In this document: positions 33,288-45,720 of the stretch, in pieces
How positions within the stretch are numbered: position 1 is the first letter of the stretch
How the letters are laid out: every line of letters begins with the position of its first letter
Assembly (NCBI GenBank): GCA_026182355.1
Contig: JAPFBL010000049.1
Span: forward strand, 1-64,000
Reading direction: 5' to 3'
DNA from: Hermatobates lingyangjiaoensis
Lineage: Eukaryota > Arthropoda > Insecta > Hemiptera > Hermatobatidae
DNA: 64,000 bases
Translations under genes and position numbers: made by a program
The notes under the pieces: model-generated
Database searches by the model: none
Told to the model about the DNA's origin: nothing
What the model saw: only the letters and a program-made list of their open reading frames with translations

Positions 33288-34690
33288 GTTTAATTTTCTA
33301 TATATTTCAGCCTTCAATGAAGCCAAAAGGTTGCAAACTTTTTTGCAATATTTTATTTAATAAAGGTTGCAAACTTATTTATTTTATGTTATATCGATGC
33401 TAGGATTAGTACGATTTACTCATTTAAAATAGTAATTATGTTGTTTGAAAGGAGTTTTCTGTTTTAAGATGGTCACTTAGATGACTGAAACATAAAATTA
33501 GGTATTCCAGAAAGAAACCTTTCTGTTCTTATATTTACTTTTAAAATAGCTTTCCTGAAGTTAACAGTTTAAAAATTACTAAGTAATTAAGGAATAATTA
33601 CAATTATTTATACTGTTGCTATAATTTTTGAAACACTTCAATTAAACTACAGTTCTTCTACAATATATTCATTGGATCCCAATTCCAGTAATTTTTGTAA
33701 TGTTAAATCGAAGGAAGCATTTTAACTGAGCGTTTAAAAAAGATAATGTTAAAGGTGAGTTAGTTTTAAATAGTAAAATCCATAACAAATGATTTCAGTA
33801 AAAGTTTATTTTGTACATACATATTTCAAGATAATAAAGTTTCAGCCCTTCCCTAAAGTTCATATTTTCTGTTATTTTATATTTTTTACAAAAACTATCT
33901 TTCGATGTTAAGTTAAAAAATACATAGGCACATTTCTATGGCACCAACCTACAATTAATGTGAATATAAAATAATTAAAAGCATATTGCCTAATAGTAGT
34001 GGAAATAATCTATTAAGATAACATAGAGGCGATAAAGAAGCAAAAAGAATGGGAGAAAAAGACAGCTAAAGGCATAGTACAGTTTGTCTTTAAGAAACCC
34101 CATGTTTTAAATTTCATGAAATCATCTTCATATGAAATCTTTAATATAAAAACATGAATAACATAATAGTTTAACCATTGCTTTTATTCGACTTGCTAAC
34201 CTAATCATTAGCACTAAACAGATATAATGTAAATTGAATACAGTTCCGTTCTAATTTTGGTTTTTAATTTCATATGAAAATGATTCAAAAATTAACCAAT
34301 AATAAACTACAATACAAAATTTTTATTAACATGATTTTATATCACAACTCTGTTGAAAAAAAATCATTTGCCACCACATTATGAAATAAACTGCAGCTAA
34401 AAACATCATTCATTTTAAATGAAAGAACATGGTGATATAAAGGCTGGGATCAGGAGGGTGTAAAAACTCTACCTCTGCTGATTGAGCATCCTAGTTGTAA
34501 GATGTAAGTAATAAAATAGTCATCTACAAAGGTATTGCAAGTTCCCTAATTGTCTTAATCACTATGGTACATTAGAGCTTTATACATGAAATTCCTTCTT
34601 GATCACATTCTATATACATACATACACTCGCATAATGTAAACTCACACAAACATGTCTGTTTAATGTGTGATGCTTTATATATGTAATGT
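33288..34690. other. AT-rich DNA, nothing recognised
   Basis: No gene, RNA or terminal repeat seen. Confidence 0.45.
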
Positions 34691-34747
34691 GTCTGTGTGT
34701 GTGTGTGTGTGTGTGGTTTGTGTTTGCGTGATGTGTATGTGGTGTGG

Positions 34748-34814
<67 letters not shown>

Positions 34815-34835
34815 TGATGTAAGTGAATGTGCGTG
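34691..34835. repeat. (TG)n microsatellite
   Basis: Long GT/TG dinucleotide array with short interruptions. A weaker CA array lies at about 35,180-35,235. Confidence 0.95.
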
Positions 34836-35249
34836 TGTGTTAGGTTAATTCTCTCTCATTCTGACAAAAGTACGAAGGGGAAAGTTTTAATACATCACTA
34901 TGCCATTGACAGACAATGTGTTATATTATTCAATTTCTTAATTATAATAAGTTATATGTATCAGCGTTACAGGTATTTTGAAGTGAATTGATTAAAAGAT
35001 ATTTCTGTTCATATACCTACATATTCAGAAAAATAAAACTAGTTGCAAACATAATCAGGTGTAATTATGTACGAAATATATGCACAACAATCAGACATAT
35101 AGGTAGTCTTATATTCATGTTCACACACCATCTATTTCCTCACTCTCAAAAAAAAAACAACAACAGTATCATCATGCACATAGACACACACACACACCCG
35201 TACACATACCTACTCACACACACTTATACACTGACATTTGCACATACAT

Positions 35250-38200
35250 AGCATACGTCCTACACAAGACGAGGTACACATACACAGTCCTATAAAATTG
35301 GATACTCTAGCATCATATAACTATTGAAATTTGAAACTCCAAGTAACAACAGGACCATATGATTCATCTTACTTCTCTTTTTTTTCAATTATTACACTTT
35401 ATACATTGCTTAGGAATTCGAAGGACTATGTAGAAATAAGAAATGAAGACTAGAAATGCAATATGTTTTTTGTTTTATTGAGAAGCAGCGACTAGATGTT
35501 ATATTTACAAACTCAGATGTTATTCAGCTTCTTAAAGTGCTTTTTAAGAGTTAAGTGAAAATATAGTGTGCGCACCAGTAATTTGACCTGCTCTATAAGT
35601 GTTTGCTTATATGTAAGAAAAATTAAAATAATTTTTTACTGACGATTTTTACAGTTTTATTCTAATATTCATTGACTAATAAACAACATATAGTTATCGT
35701 TTCTTAAATGATTTTATTAAACCTATATTAAAAGGAAAAATTCCAGGACCATTAACCAAGTTTGGAAAAAATTCTGAACATATTACTTAAAAATGTTATT
35801 CATCCATTAAATAATGATCACAAACATGTGTATAAACAAATTCTTAAAAGAAAGTTGTTAATGTATTTATATACAGTATTAATTTAAAAAAAAAGAATAA
35901 TGCTTCTTAATCAAACTTATTCTTGCATATATGTTATAACCTTACCAGTAATGCAACATATAACTTAATCCGTAATAGACATTGAATATTACGGGATTCC
36001 GTAATAGTACTCCCTGGTGAATAAGTTTTTATGAATATCTCAAAGTACAATGTTTCTAATATTGGTCACCAAGAAAAACTTATATCCAATGAATTATTAA
36101 TCAATAAATAAATAAAATGGAACAAATAACATTCGGTGTTATCCAATGTGAAAATATATAATTAAATTATTAGAATGACAAGAAAATATATTGCATGTAT
36201 TCTGAACTAGTGGTTTAGCAAACAAAATATGATATGAAATATTTGGACACCAATAATATAAAAACAAAACTATATATTTTAATTTTGAGTTTTAGTAAGT
36301 AAATTTATTGAAAAATAATACTGCATATATGTATGTATATACATATATATATTATAGGTTAGGAATCAGACTTCAACATGAATAATTTATAAAATGAGAA
36401 ATTATAGTAGTTTATATGTATAATATTTTAAATAAGTGAAAGGTATATTAATATATATTTAAATATTAACAATGCTTAAACCATGTTAAAAAAATAGTTA
36501 ACATCACAGTTTAACAAATAAGTAAAAATATTTAGGTAACAATATAAAATACTTTTTATTACTAAAATGCACATACAAACATACGCATATTTGTTCCTTG
36601 GACGTTCCTTCTATGACTTAAATACAACTTATTTTTAAAAAAATGAAACATGTTTAGAAGATATAAAAGAATTTTTGAAGTTATGAAATTATACAATAAT
36701 TTCATTCTGTTAACAGTTACATTATTCAATGTTATAACACAATTAGTTAAGATAAATGAACAAATACAAGGACAAATATTTAATTGACATGAAATTACCC
36801 ATTAAAAGCCTTGAAAAATTGATCAAGTCTGTTTCTCTCAGATTTGATTTGATGAAATATTTTCATATTTTGCTTATTGTTTTTTCGTTTTTGAGAAAAA
36901 AATTATACTACAATCTGACAGAAGTGTTAAGTATAACTTAGATTATCTAAAATATATGAGAAATGATGATATTAATACCATACAATTTAATTTATGTATA
37001 ATTTATTCAATAATCTCATTGAAAATTTTAAATGAAGATATTCTAAATCTTTTGCTAAAGATAAAATTAATTTGACGGAATAAGATTCCAGTCACACATG
37101 ACGCGTTGAATTGAAAAAAAAAAAAATAAAATTAATAAAAACATACAATATTTCCACCTCATTGTAATGTAAATTATATCTATTCAAAATATATCCTTTT
37201 GTGGATAGAGTCATTCAATATAATGAATATTTAAACCAATCTACTAACAATAAAAATTGTGTTAAGTATATTTCAGTCGTTAATTATAATTAATTTTTCT
37301 TCATAAAAATAAAACTAAAATAAAAAAATAACTCATTAGTTGTAAACAATAATTTTTTTTGAAATTAAAACTTTTTTTCTCCAACAAATTTTCGTTCATT
37401 GCATTTAATTTTCCATTATCAGTACAAATGCACTCAAAACATTTGGACAGATACAAAATTATGTAATCACAAATAGACTAAAAGTACTGTTATTATAATA
37501 AACTGATTATAACTTTTACTGTCGAAATTTTATGACCAAATGTATGATCATACATTGGGGTTCAATCCGTTGATACAATAAATAATATAATTTTTTGTAA
37601 TTTCAAAAATACTTATTTTCATTAATAACCTCTAAAAAATATGTAATAATATAATCTCTAATGCCAGGGTTTAAAAAATATCAGTTTGTTTCAAATAAAA
37701 AAAAAAAAAAGATGTTTATGTTTCCATTCATAAATAAGAAGTATATTACTCAACAAGGAATATTTTTTAACAACAATGTTTTTTTTTTGTATTAATGATT
37801 TTTATGACTTACGTATGAAATAAACATCATAAGTCGTTTTTGTATTCTTCTGGTAGTTTGTGTAAGGCCTAATTCTAACAAGACATCATTGTGTACCAGA
37901 TATGTGATATTGGTGTTTAACAGATTACAGACTGATACTTCCTTGGAAATAAAATAATACTCGGAAATGAAATAAAAAAAAAATGACTACTTTTTCTTAC
38001 AATTTACTCAATTTTGAATAATTTTTTTCAACAATAATTGGTTTTCTTTTATATATTTGAGCAGATTGAATTGTTTTGTAGTCACCTCTAGTACTATCAG
38101 TACCAATGCACTCGAAATACTCGCAAATACGGAAACAATAAAAAAAATAAATATTATAAAAAAACTGGCAATTTTATACAATAACCTACAACTTATGTAT

Positions 38201-39742
38201 ATATATAAATATATATATATTCAATGTATGTAACTAAATAAATGGTTTGATCCATTAAAACAACGACGAATATTTGTTTAATTATATATGTATTTGTTAG
38301 TGCTTAAGTTTTTGTAAACGTTTGAATCAAAGATATTTACGTTTTTGAATATTAGGCTTTTACAGGTTTTAAAGTTAAATAAAATAAATACAGGAGTAGA
38401 ACGAATCATTACTATTCTGTCCTAAGATAGACTTGATTTTATAAGAAGCCTTGAACCAGATGAAACTTTTACTGAATATTTCAATTTTCAATAAAGAATG
38501 TGTTAAATCAATTAAAAAAAATCATTACAAATAGTAGCAGGCACATTTTGCAATACACACTTTCACAACTCTATATGAAATTATTTAAAGTAATTACTAT
38601 TATTAGATATAGTTATGGTTAATTTTATATTTAATTTATACATTTCTTTTAATGGATCTTGCAGTATGCTTATAAGTGTGTATTTATTTTTTTACAAATT
38701 GCTTTAATAATATTTATTGGCGTTTAACTACATTTTTTTGATTTTCAAAAAAGTTAAATAAAATAATAATTAATTATTCAGTAGAAGAATTGACTAATTA
38801 TGAAGTATATTAAATAACGTTAAATTATTTCTGTTAATATCATACAGTTTATTTAATTTACCACAAAAAATCATAACTCTGCCCTGAAAGGCTAAAATTA
38901 ATTATTGAATCAAACTATAAACAATCAAGCGGGTACTTGTACAAAATTTCAATAAATATGCTACGATTTTTTTGTTATTTATTCATCATTTTCCTTCTGT
39001 ATTGGAAAAATTAACCAAGAATAATTGATGGATATATAAATTTGGTCCTGAGATATATGTACAATGTTTAATAAAATAACATAATTGAAAGATATTCTTC
39101 TGTAAGCTTTTCAGTGTCTTGTTCTGAGGCATCTACATTGCCTAACATCTTAACGAGTAACATATTTATGAAATATTCTATTTATTTTATTACTGATTAT
39201 TTTCTACCATTTTCACTACTTAATCCATAGTTAGATATTAAATATAAATCTAAGTGATATATAACCTATATAAACTAAAATCTAATAACAGTAAAATAAG
39301 TAATTATATTGTTTAGATTAAAACTCAATTACTGATCACCCATCAAGAAAATAACTGCCTCAATCTGAATACTTGTGTATGTATTCTGTGTACTAATTTT
39401 TACTCTCATAACGTTCACAATTAAACAAACATTAATTATTTGTTGTACTACATATATGTGATGATTGTTTACACATAATTATAGTTACTTTGATATTTTA
39501 ACAATTAGTAATTCACTCACTACATTCATCCTAACATTTTCAACCATCATAACAGTAACTTTGTATATCACGAAATTTTCTTTGGTAATATTGATGAAGA
39601 CAAAACAAAGAACAAAAGGAATTGCACATTATATATCACTTATGATGTGCTTTATGCAACACATCACTTAAAATTTATAGTAGTTCTTCACTTTGAGCTT
39701 TAAAGCTCAACTTTTTTTATATTTAAAACATTGTTTCAAACA
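35250..39742. other. AT-rich 3' flank of Ih, nothing recognised
   Basis: This is downstream of the Ih stop codon. AATAAA-type signals exist on the minus strand (for example near 39,181), but composition makes them uninformative. No other gene, RNA or well-bounded element is visible. Confidence 0.5.
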
Positions 39743-40085
39743 TTATTGTTTATTTTGTTTAGATTTTGCACTGGGTTCTTCTCTCTTTAAGATGTCAGAT
39801 TTGTGGAATGTTAATCTTGTGTTCATTTGAATATCTTGCAAATTCGTAAAGTTGCTCTCAGACTTAGGCCTTGGTAAACTTGCAGTTAACATATGTAAAC
39901 TCCGGCCTAATTCACTAATCAGTGATCTGTTTCCTACTGTCTCCACAGAGGTGTTTGCATGATCTGCTTGCTCGGACAAGGCATTTACAACTGCATTTAT
40001 AGTTTTGCTTTCACTTCCCATTTCTTCTTCCTCCTCCTCTTCATGATGTGAAACCAAGTTAGGATTTTTACCGATTTTATTTAAC
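39743..40085 (-). CDS. Ih: Ih (HCN-type) channel, apparent last exon: C-terminal tail
   Basis: The exon begins after a pyrimidine-rich acceptor ending ttccag (40,086-40,087 are the AG). Its first base completes the arginine codon begun by the exon at 59,766. It reads LNKIGKNPNLVSHH, an acidic run of seven glutamates, then SESKTINAVVNALSEQADHA and LTASLPRPKSESNF, and stops at 39,743. LNKIGKNPN directly follows the cyclic-nucleotide-binding domain in insect Ih, and the NAVVNAL and LPRPKSE motifs are also features I associate with it. This cytoplasmic tail follows the cAMP-binding domain and is probably involved in assembly or trafficking. The poly-Glu run is a likely length-variable site. A further 3' exon in alternative transcripts cannot be excluded. 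Confidence 0.92.
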
Positions 40086-42667
40086 CTGGAACAGTAAACA
40101 AAAAGAAATTAACCAAAGCATAACTGAAAGAGTTAAAGTCATTCTCTTTACCTGTAATTATCAATGACAATCTCTCATATACATATTAAGATATGTAAAA
40201 GAAATGATAAAAGGTAAACAAAAATGTTCTTTTAAATTGTTATAGGTGTTTAAAAAAAATATATATAAATAAGCAATATTTAATTTATCTCTACATATTT
40301 GGACATGTGCGTGGGTGCGTTCCCGGTGTCTAATCCGAAAAAAAACTAGCCGTGTGATTCTGTGCATCTCAGTTTCTATTTACAATCTCCACTTTTAAAA
40401 ACTCTAATGTTGGCTCTATCCTATGAATGCCGTGAAGTCTCAGATGTATCATAAACTAAGAGACTACTTACGTTTATAGAAATATAACCCTTTCTATGTC
40501 ACTAAATGATCCTATCGCATGTTTCTTTTTTGAATAATCATTCTGATAATACATATTTTCACCATCATTTCATTGCTCAGTGTACAATCCCAGAGAGGGG
40601 ACATACAACTTCAGTAAAGTTTCACATAAATTATGAATCCATTATTTTTAATATGGGAGATCCATTGATAACTACCAATCGCCATCTGTCGATAATTCCT
40701 GTACCAGAATATATCGATTATTTGATGGCCTCTTGAAGTTAATATGTTGATTTCATTAAAATATTACTTATATATTATAAAATATATTTATTTTATTATT
40801 GATAGTTTACATTTATTTGATACTTTTGTACTTATTAAAGCGATTTGATTCTTAAATCAATACTCAGCTCAATATCTAAATGTTTGAAATATATTAAAGT
40901 TTCAACAAAGAGATACTGTCCATGTCATTTAAAATAATTCTAATATTCATACCTAGGTAGTAATAAGTTTCTGTAAAAATAATTATTTTAATATTCGAAA
41001 TCAAGAAACAAAAGTTACGAATGTCTGACATTAGCCTCAATATTTTACTTGAAAACCTCCAGATCGCACAAGATACTGTTGATAATAATTTAGCCATATT
41101 AATGACTGATTTAATCTTTAGTATTGGTTTCATTAATGAACAAGTTAATTTAATTTCTATTCGTGGAACTATTGAAGACGCGTTCTATGAGGAATAGTAT
41201 CATGGAAGACAAAATAGAAAATTTGCAGGTTAATACACTATTGGCTTATTGCACTAAACTATTTTCGAGAACCACTTTTTTTTGTAATTAATATTGAGTG
41301 GATAAAACTGTTGTAAAATCTAGTTTTAAGTATAAATCTCTTAGTTTAATATATGCTTGTTTTCAAACAAAGTAGTGATATCCCAGTGATTTCAACTGAA
41401 AGTTGTTTCATTCCTGAAGTAAATGATCAAACAGAAACTAATTCAACAGTATTTCACTGAAATGTCATGGCAGACATCTCGAACGATCCAGAAATCGATT
41501 GATAATGTCACAAAAATATAGACACTACTTGGGCCTGTGATAACAGAGGGCCTATACTATACCTATACTGCATTTTAACTAATATTCATTGCTAGTATCC
41601 AGCTCTACTATGGTACCTCTTTATAGTATCTAAGAGAATAACGTTTTGAAGGAGGTGCACATTTGCGGCGTTTAAGAATCAAGGATTCAAAAAAATGAGA
41701 AAAGGAGGTGCAAGAAGGGAGAAGAAGAGATGAAATAGACACCAAAATAGTGCAAGGAAATGCTTAAGTTCAGCTTAAAAGATATGCAGTTCAAAGAGAA
41801 AAGTAAACTGAGGCCAGTGTAAGTGAGGTGTTAACACTTACAGGTTAAGACAGGCAGCTTTCAGTGAAAGAAACCAGAAGGAGAAAGCCTTAAGGTCAGG
41901 CGGAAAAATGTAGTATTAACAATGTTAAACATTGAAGTTGAGCAGCGTTAAAACGACCAGCTGTTGATATGTATAATGTTCACGGATTCGGTGAAAGAGG
42001 TCGTCCTATATATAATAGCCTCCTTTCAAAAGAAAAAAACAAAACGAAAAACTTGTGTGCTAGCAAGCTTTGCGGTATGTGTTTTTTTGGAAGCATAATA
42101 ATGAGAATAATGAAACGGAGAGAGGATATGTATTGTGCTTATCCTACGAACTAATGCTTTTAAAAGTATACAGCGAATTATTTTATGTTTACCAATTAAC
42201 ACAAAATCATTTGGCATCAGATCAAATTAAAGAAACTTTTTTTTTGTAAAATAGTGGGGACTTTTCAAACGTTAGTAAAAGTATATTGAATTAAAAATTA
42301 TTTATTTTCCTACAGTTATTTTAGTTTAATTATGATGTATCCATTTAATTGAATTTAATTACTCATAATGAGGCAGATAAATGCATAGGACCAACAAAGG
42401 GCTTAATCTATCCATGATTTATCTGAGAATTTCAGTTTTCATATATTTAATTTTTATCATAAATATTAAACTCCAAACATGCGGGGCACTTCAGCAAATT
42501 TTAAGATAATAAATTTTTAAATATATTGGTAAAGGAGTCAATATATTCGTGAACGATTATTTTTCAGTATTTTGTCTTTCTAATTTGAATCACACTATTA
42601 TAAGTAGAAAGGGAGTTGAAATTCCAGCTAAAATCATCATAAATAAGATTGTATAATCTTATGTTTA

Positions 42668-42990
42668 TAATAAAAATTATATCCTACTTACTATAAAACA
42701 GCTTCAAATTTCCAATACAAAAGATAAAACTACATAGTAAACGTAAATTTGCAGGTTGCACTGGGTTTTACACTATCAATGTTGTGCTTTCATTGTAATG
42801 TTCCTATGGTATCGCTCTGCAACTCAAACTGCTGTCTCTGCTGTGCCTGTCCCGTATCTAGCTTACCATAAGCTGTTTTATAGTAAGTAGGATATAATTT
42901 TTATTTTTGTTAGTAACTTTTGTTCAATTATTTTATCTTTTGTTACACCCTGATGATGGTCAGTGATGACTGAAACGTAGGATTTAAATT
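42668..42990 (+). mobile_element. PLE-type foldback, family I
   Basis: 'tatcctacttactataaaac' near 42,677 and its reverse complement near 42,872-42,895 form the arms around a GC-richer middle. The right side continues to a well-formed tail motif at 42,950-42,975: CTGATGA, T, GGTCA/TGACT stem, GAAACGTAGG. Confidence 0.65.
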
Positions 42991-43194
42991 TTTAAATGTA
43001 TGATAACTAAATATTACATGGAATTTACAAGGAAAACTTTTGGTGATTTATTACACTTAGTACCAAATGAATAGAAGTGTGAGATCAGAAAACTTGAGAA
43101 GCTGAATCGAAAAATCATCCATAGAGAAATTGGCAAGAAATTTAATTGTGTATGTATTAATGAAGGTCTGCTACTTAATTACATTAATATATAA

Positions 43195-43391
43195 AAAGAT
43201 TTCACATAAACACGTGAAACAACAATCAATGATCAAACCACAATAAGAAATGGGAAAACAAGACTAAGATCTTTCAACCGTAACAAGCGGTCTTCGTCAG
43301 AGTCAAAAACCCAACTAGACTCTGACGAAGACCGCTTGTTACGGTTGAAAGATCTTAGTCTTGTTTTCCCATTTCTTATTGTGGTTTGATC

Positions 43392-43395
<4 letters not shown>
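43195..43395. mobile_element. PLE foldback, family A, short form
   Basis: Head-to-head family A ends, centre near 43,316, each arm about 85-115 bp and nearly identical. The right side ends in (TA)n at 43,396-43,422. Confidence 0.9.
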
Positions 43396-43422
<27 letters not shown>

Positions 43423-43821
43423 ACTCAATAAAAAAGAGAAAAACATGTATAAAAGCATACAACACTCACTGCTATATTTCGACAAGCCTCGAAATCAGGT
43501 AGGTACTTCTGCGAGCAGCCGCGGCGGTTAACTGAACATACTATCGCAAAGACAAACGCGCTGGCTACCTTGCGCAAGAGTAACTGACTAAAGAGAGAGA
43601 ACTAACTAAAAAGGCAAACTAAAAGTAATAGAAGCAGATAAGAATAAACTAAAGCAATGCTTTGAAAATAAAATAGTAAAATAAGTCACTCGTCACACCA
43701 CTTCCTTTCCTGAAGACGACCATTAAAATGGGTCGAAATATTAAATCAATCATAGACTTTGTTTTTCATTCGTGTCCTTTTCTATTTCGAAAGTGTATTG
43801 TCCGTTGAGATCTCATTTCAT
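43423..43821. mobile_element. PLE-like ends, family M, two inverted 3' parts
   Basis: The left part is a minus-strand PLE-like end with 'atatttcgacaagcctcg' near 43,473 (degenerate motif). It is followed by GC-richer 3' UTR-like sequence similar in style to PLE-1. At 43,710-43,738 is a plus-strand motif: CTGAAGA, C, GACC/GGGTC stem, GAAATATT. It ends at (TA)n 43,822-43,840. The two ends are not the same sequence, so this may be a junction of two families. Confidence 0.6.
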
Positions 43822-43840
43822 TATATATATATATATATAT

Positions 43841-43983
43841 TAAAATAAATTCAAAACGAAGGAAACACATAGAAAGACACAGACATAACTCACATCGATA
43901 TTTCGACCATCGTCGTCATCAGGAGGTGCGAAGAGCGAAGAGTCCCGCAGGAAGACAGGGCGGTACTGAACTCCGCTAATTGT

Positions 43984-43985
<2 letters not shown>
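43841..43985 (-). mobile_element. PLE-like 3' end, family L, single arm
   Basis: Matches the left arm of 20,885-21,030 with the tail motif at about 43,899-43,921, then breaks off near 43,970. (TA)n lies on both sides. Confidence 0.8.
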
Positions 43986-44017
<32 letters not shown>

Positions 44018-44020
<3 letters not shown>

Positions 44021-44210
44021 ATGACCAAACCACAATAAGAATGGGAAAACAAGACTAAGATCTTTCAACCGTAACAAGCGGTCTTCGTCAGAGTCAAGTT
44101 CGTTTGACTCTGACGAAGACCGCTTGTTGCGGTTGAAAGATCTTAGTCTTGTTTTCCCATTCTTATTGTGGTTTGGTCATTGATAGTTGTTTCACGTGTT
44201 TATGTGAAAT

Positions 44211-44212
<2 letters not shown>
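44018..44212. mobile_element. PLE foldback, family A, short form
   Basis: Head-to-head family A ends, centre near 44,102, between (TA)n tracts at 43,986-44,018 and 44,213-44,247. Arms are almost identical: both lack one A of 'aagaaatgggaaaac' seen in other copies, which shows that they derive from one another. Confidence 0.9.
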
Positions 44213-44247
<35 letters not shown>

Positions 44248-44248
<1 letters not shown>

Positions 44249-44520
44249 CAAGATTTCACATAAACACTTGAAATAACAATAAATGATAAAACCACAAAAT
44301 ATATACGTATATATAAATAAGAAGAAAATGGTCTACCGTGAAAAGTGCCAAATTACTGAGAAAAGTTCATATTAATAATATTAAAGCCAGAAGATTCCAC
44401 CTAAACGTATTAAAGAAGAAATTTTCAGAACAGGCCTATCCCTCCTACTTATTGAAAGTTGTGTTTTACCATATGAAATATTTCGCCAATTTCAGCCCAG
44501 ACCTCTTTGATGTGATGTGA
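44248..44520 (+). mobile_element. Family A terminus fragment and PLE RT-connector fragment
   Basis: 44,252-44,300 is a short family A end. From 44,338 on the plus strand, an open frame reads HINNIKARRFHLNVLKKKFS and then YPSYLL. It lines up with the connector region after the RT in PLE-1 and PLE-2 (RSSHINCLKEKL...YPSN). The frame ends at 44,518 with unrelated residues. A truncated piece of a further PLE family. Confidence 0.6.
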
Positions 44521-45038
44521 TTCTTTCTTTACATTACTGTTTATTTCCTAATTGCTGATAAACTTGTTATAATGATATGCACAGTGATTAAGGAATTTCT
44601 TTCTCGTCCTGCCTTCTTATTTTTCTTCCATACAGTCTATCTTTAAGTAACCCTACCCTACATTTCTTATCAATAGGACTCAACATGAAGTTCTTTACCT
44701 TACTCCTCCAAACCCTTCTAAACATGGTTAAGGGAATAGAAGATCAGTATTGTTAAAGTTTTCCTATTATTGTCCCGGGTACTTCCTTTGGTTTTCTTCT
44801 GAATCATAATTTCTATCTTCTCCACATTAATATTTCTTGTGTTTTGTGGAGTTATGTCTATAGTGCTCTCCTAGTAAAATGAATATTGTATGATTTTTCA
44901 TGGAATATATGTTGACCATTCGTCTTGCCAACTTCACTGTTGCTATCATTCGAATTCTCACAGCCTGAGTTTTTTTCCTTCTTTCTATGATAGAATATTT
45001 ATGCAGACCCCTGTTTGTAGCACTCATATGTACTAAAC

Positions 45039-45144
45039 CAGGGGTGCTCAATACGTCGATCGCGATCTACCAGTCGATCGCGGGGCCAATAGTGGTAGAT
45101 CGCATACAACTTTGAAAAAAAAAAGTTACCGGGTGACAGTCAGC

Positions 45145-45198
<54 letters not shown>

Positions 45199-45422
45199 CT
45201 CTCTGTGGTGTGTGTGTGTTTTGATCCTCCTACAAAGCTTCTGTCTTTGAGCACAATGCAAAGCTACAAAAAACAGCTGTATTATTATTTTATTTTATTG
45301 TTTTTATTTATTTATTTTTAATTATTATTATTATAAATTGTCAATGTATTGTTATTATTATTATTATTATTGGGAGCCCAGCACAATGTGCGTAAATGCA
45401 TTTCACCTCCTTAACCAAAAAA

Positions 45423-45464
<42 letters not shown>

Positions 45465-45720
45465 GGGAGCCCAGCACAATGTGCGTAAATGCATTTCACC
45501 TCCTTAATCAAAAAAAAAAAAAAAATTATTATTATTATTATATGGTAATCACAAAAACATGTTGAGAGCTTATTTTGGTGCAATATTGGCTCATGTGGTA
45601 ATGCAAGGTAAGAATGTTCAATAAATTTTAAAATAACATACGCTTTTATGGGTCCGTAGATCATTTTGACTTGGTCATTTTATAAGTAGCTCACATACTG
45701 AAAAAGTGTGAGCACCCCTG
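45039..45720. mobile_element. hAT-type MITE, 682 bp, exact 8-bp target duplication
   Basis: The ends are inverted: CAGGGGTGCTCA at 45,039 and its reverse complement ending at 45,720. Both are flanked by TACTAAAC (45,031-45,038 and 45,721-45,728), an exact 8-bp duplication as expected for hAT. The left end continues 'atacgtcgatcgcgatctac', a GATC-rich terminus. The interior has a CT microsatellite, two (TTA)n arrays and a 43-bp direct duplication ('gggagcccagcacaatgtgc' at 45,371 and 45,466). No transposase is present. Confidence 0.93.
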
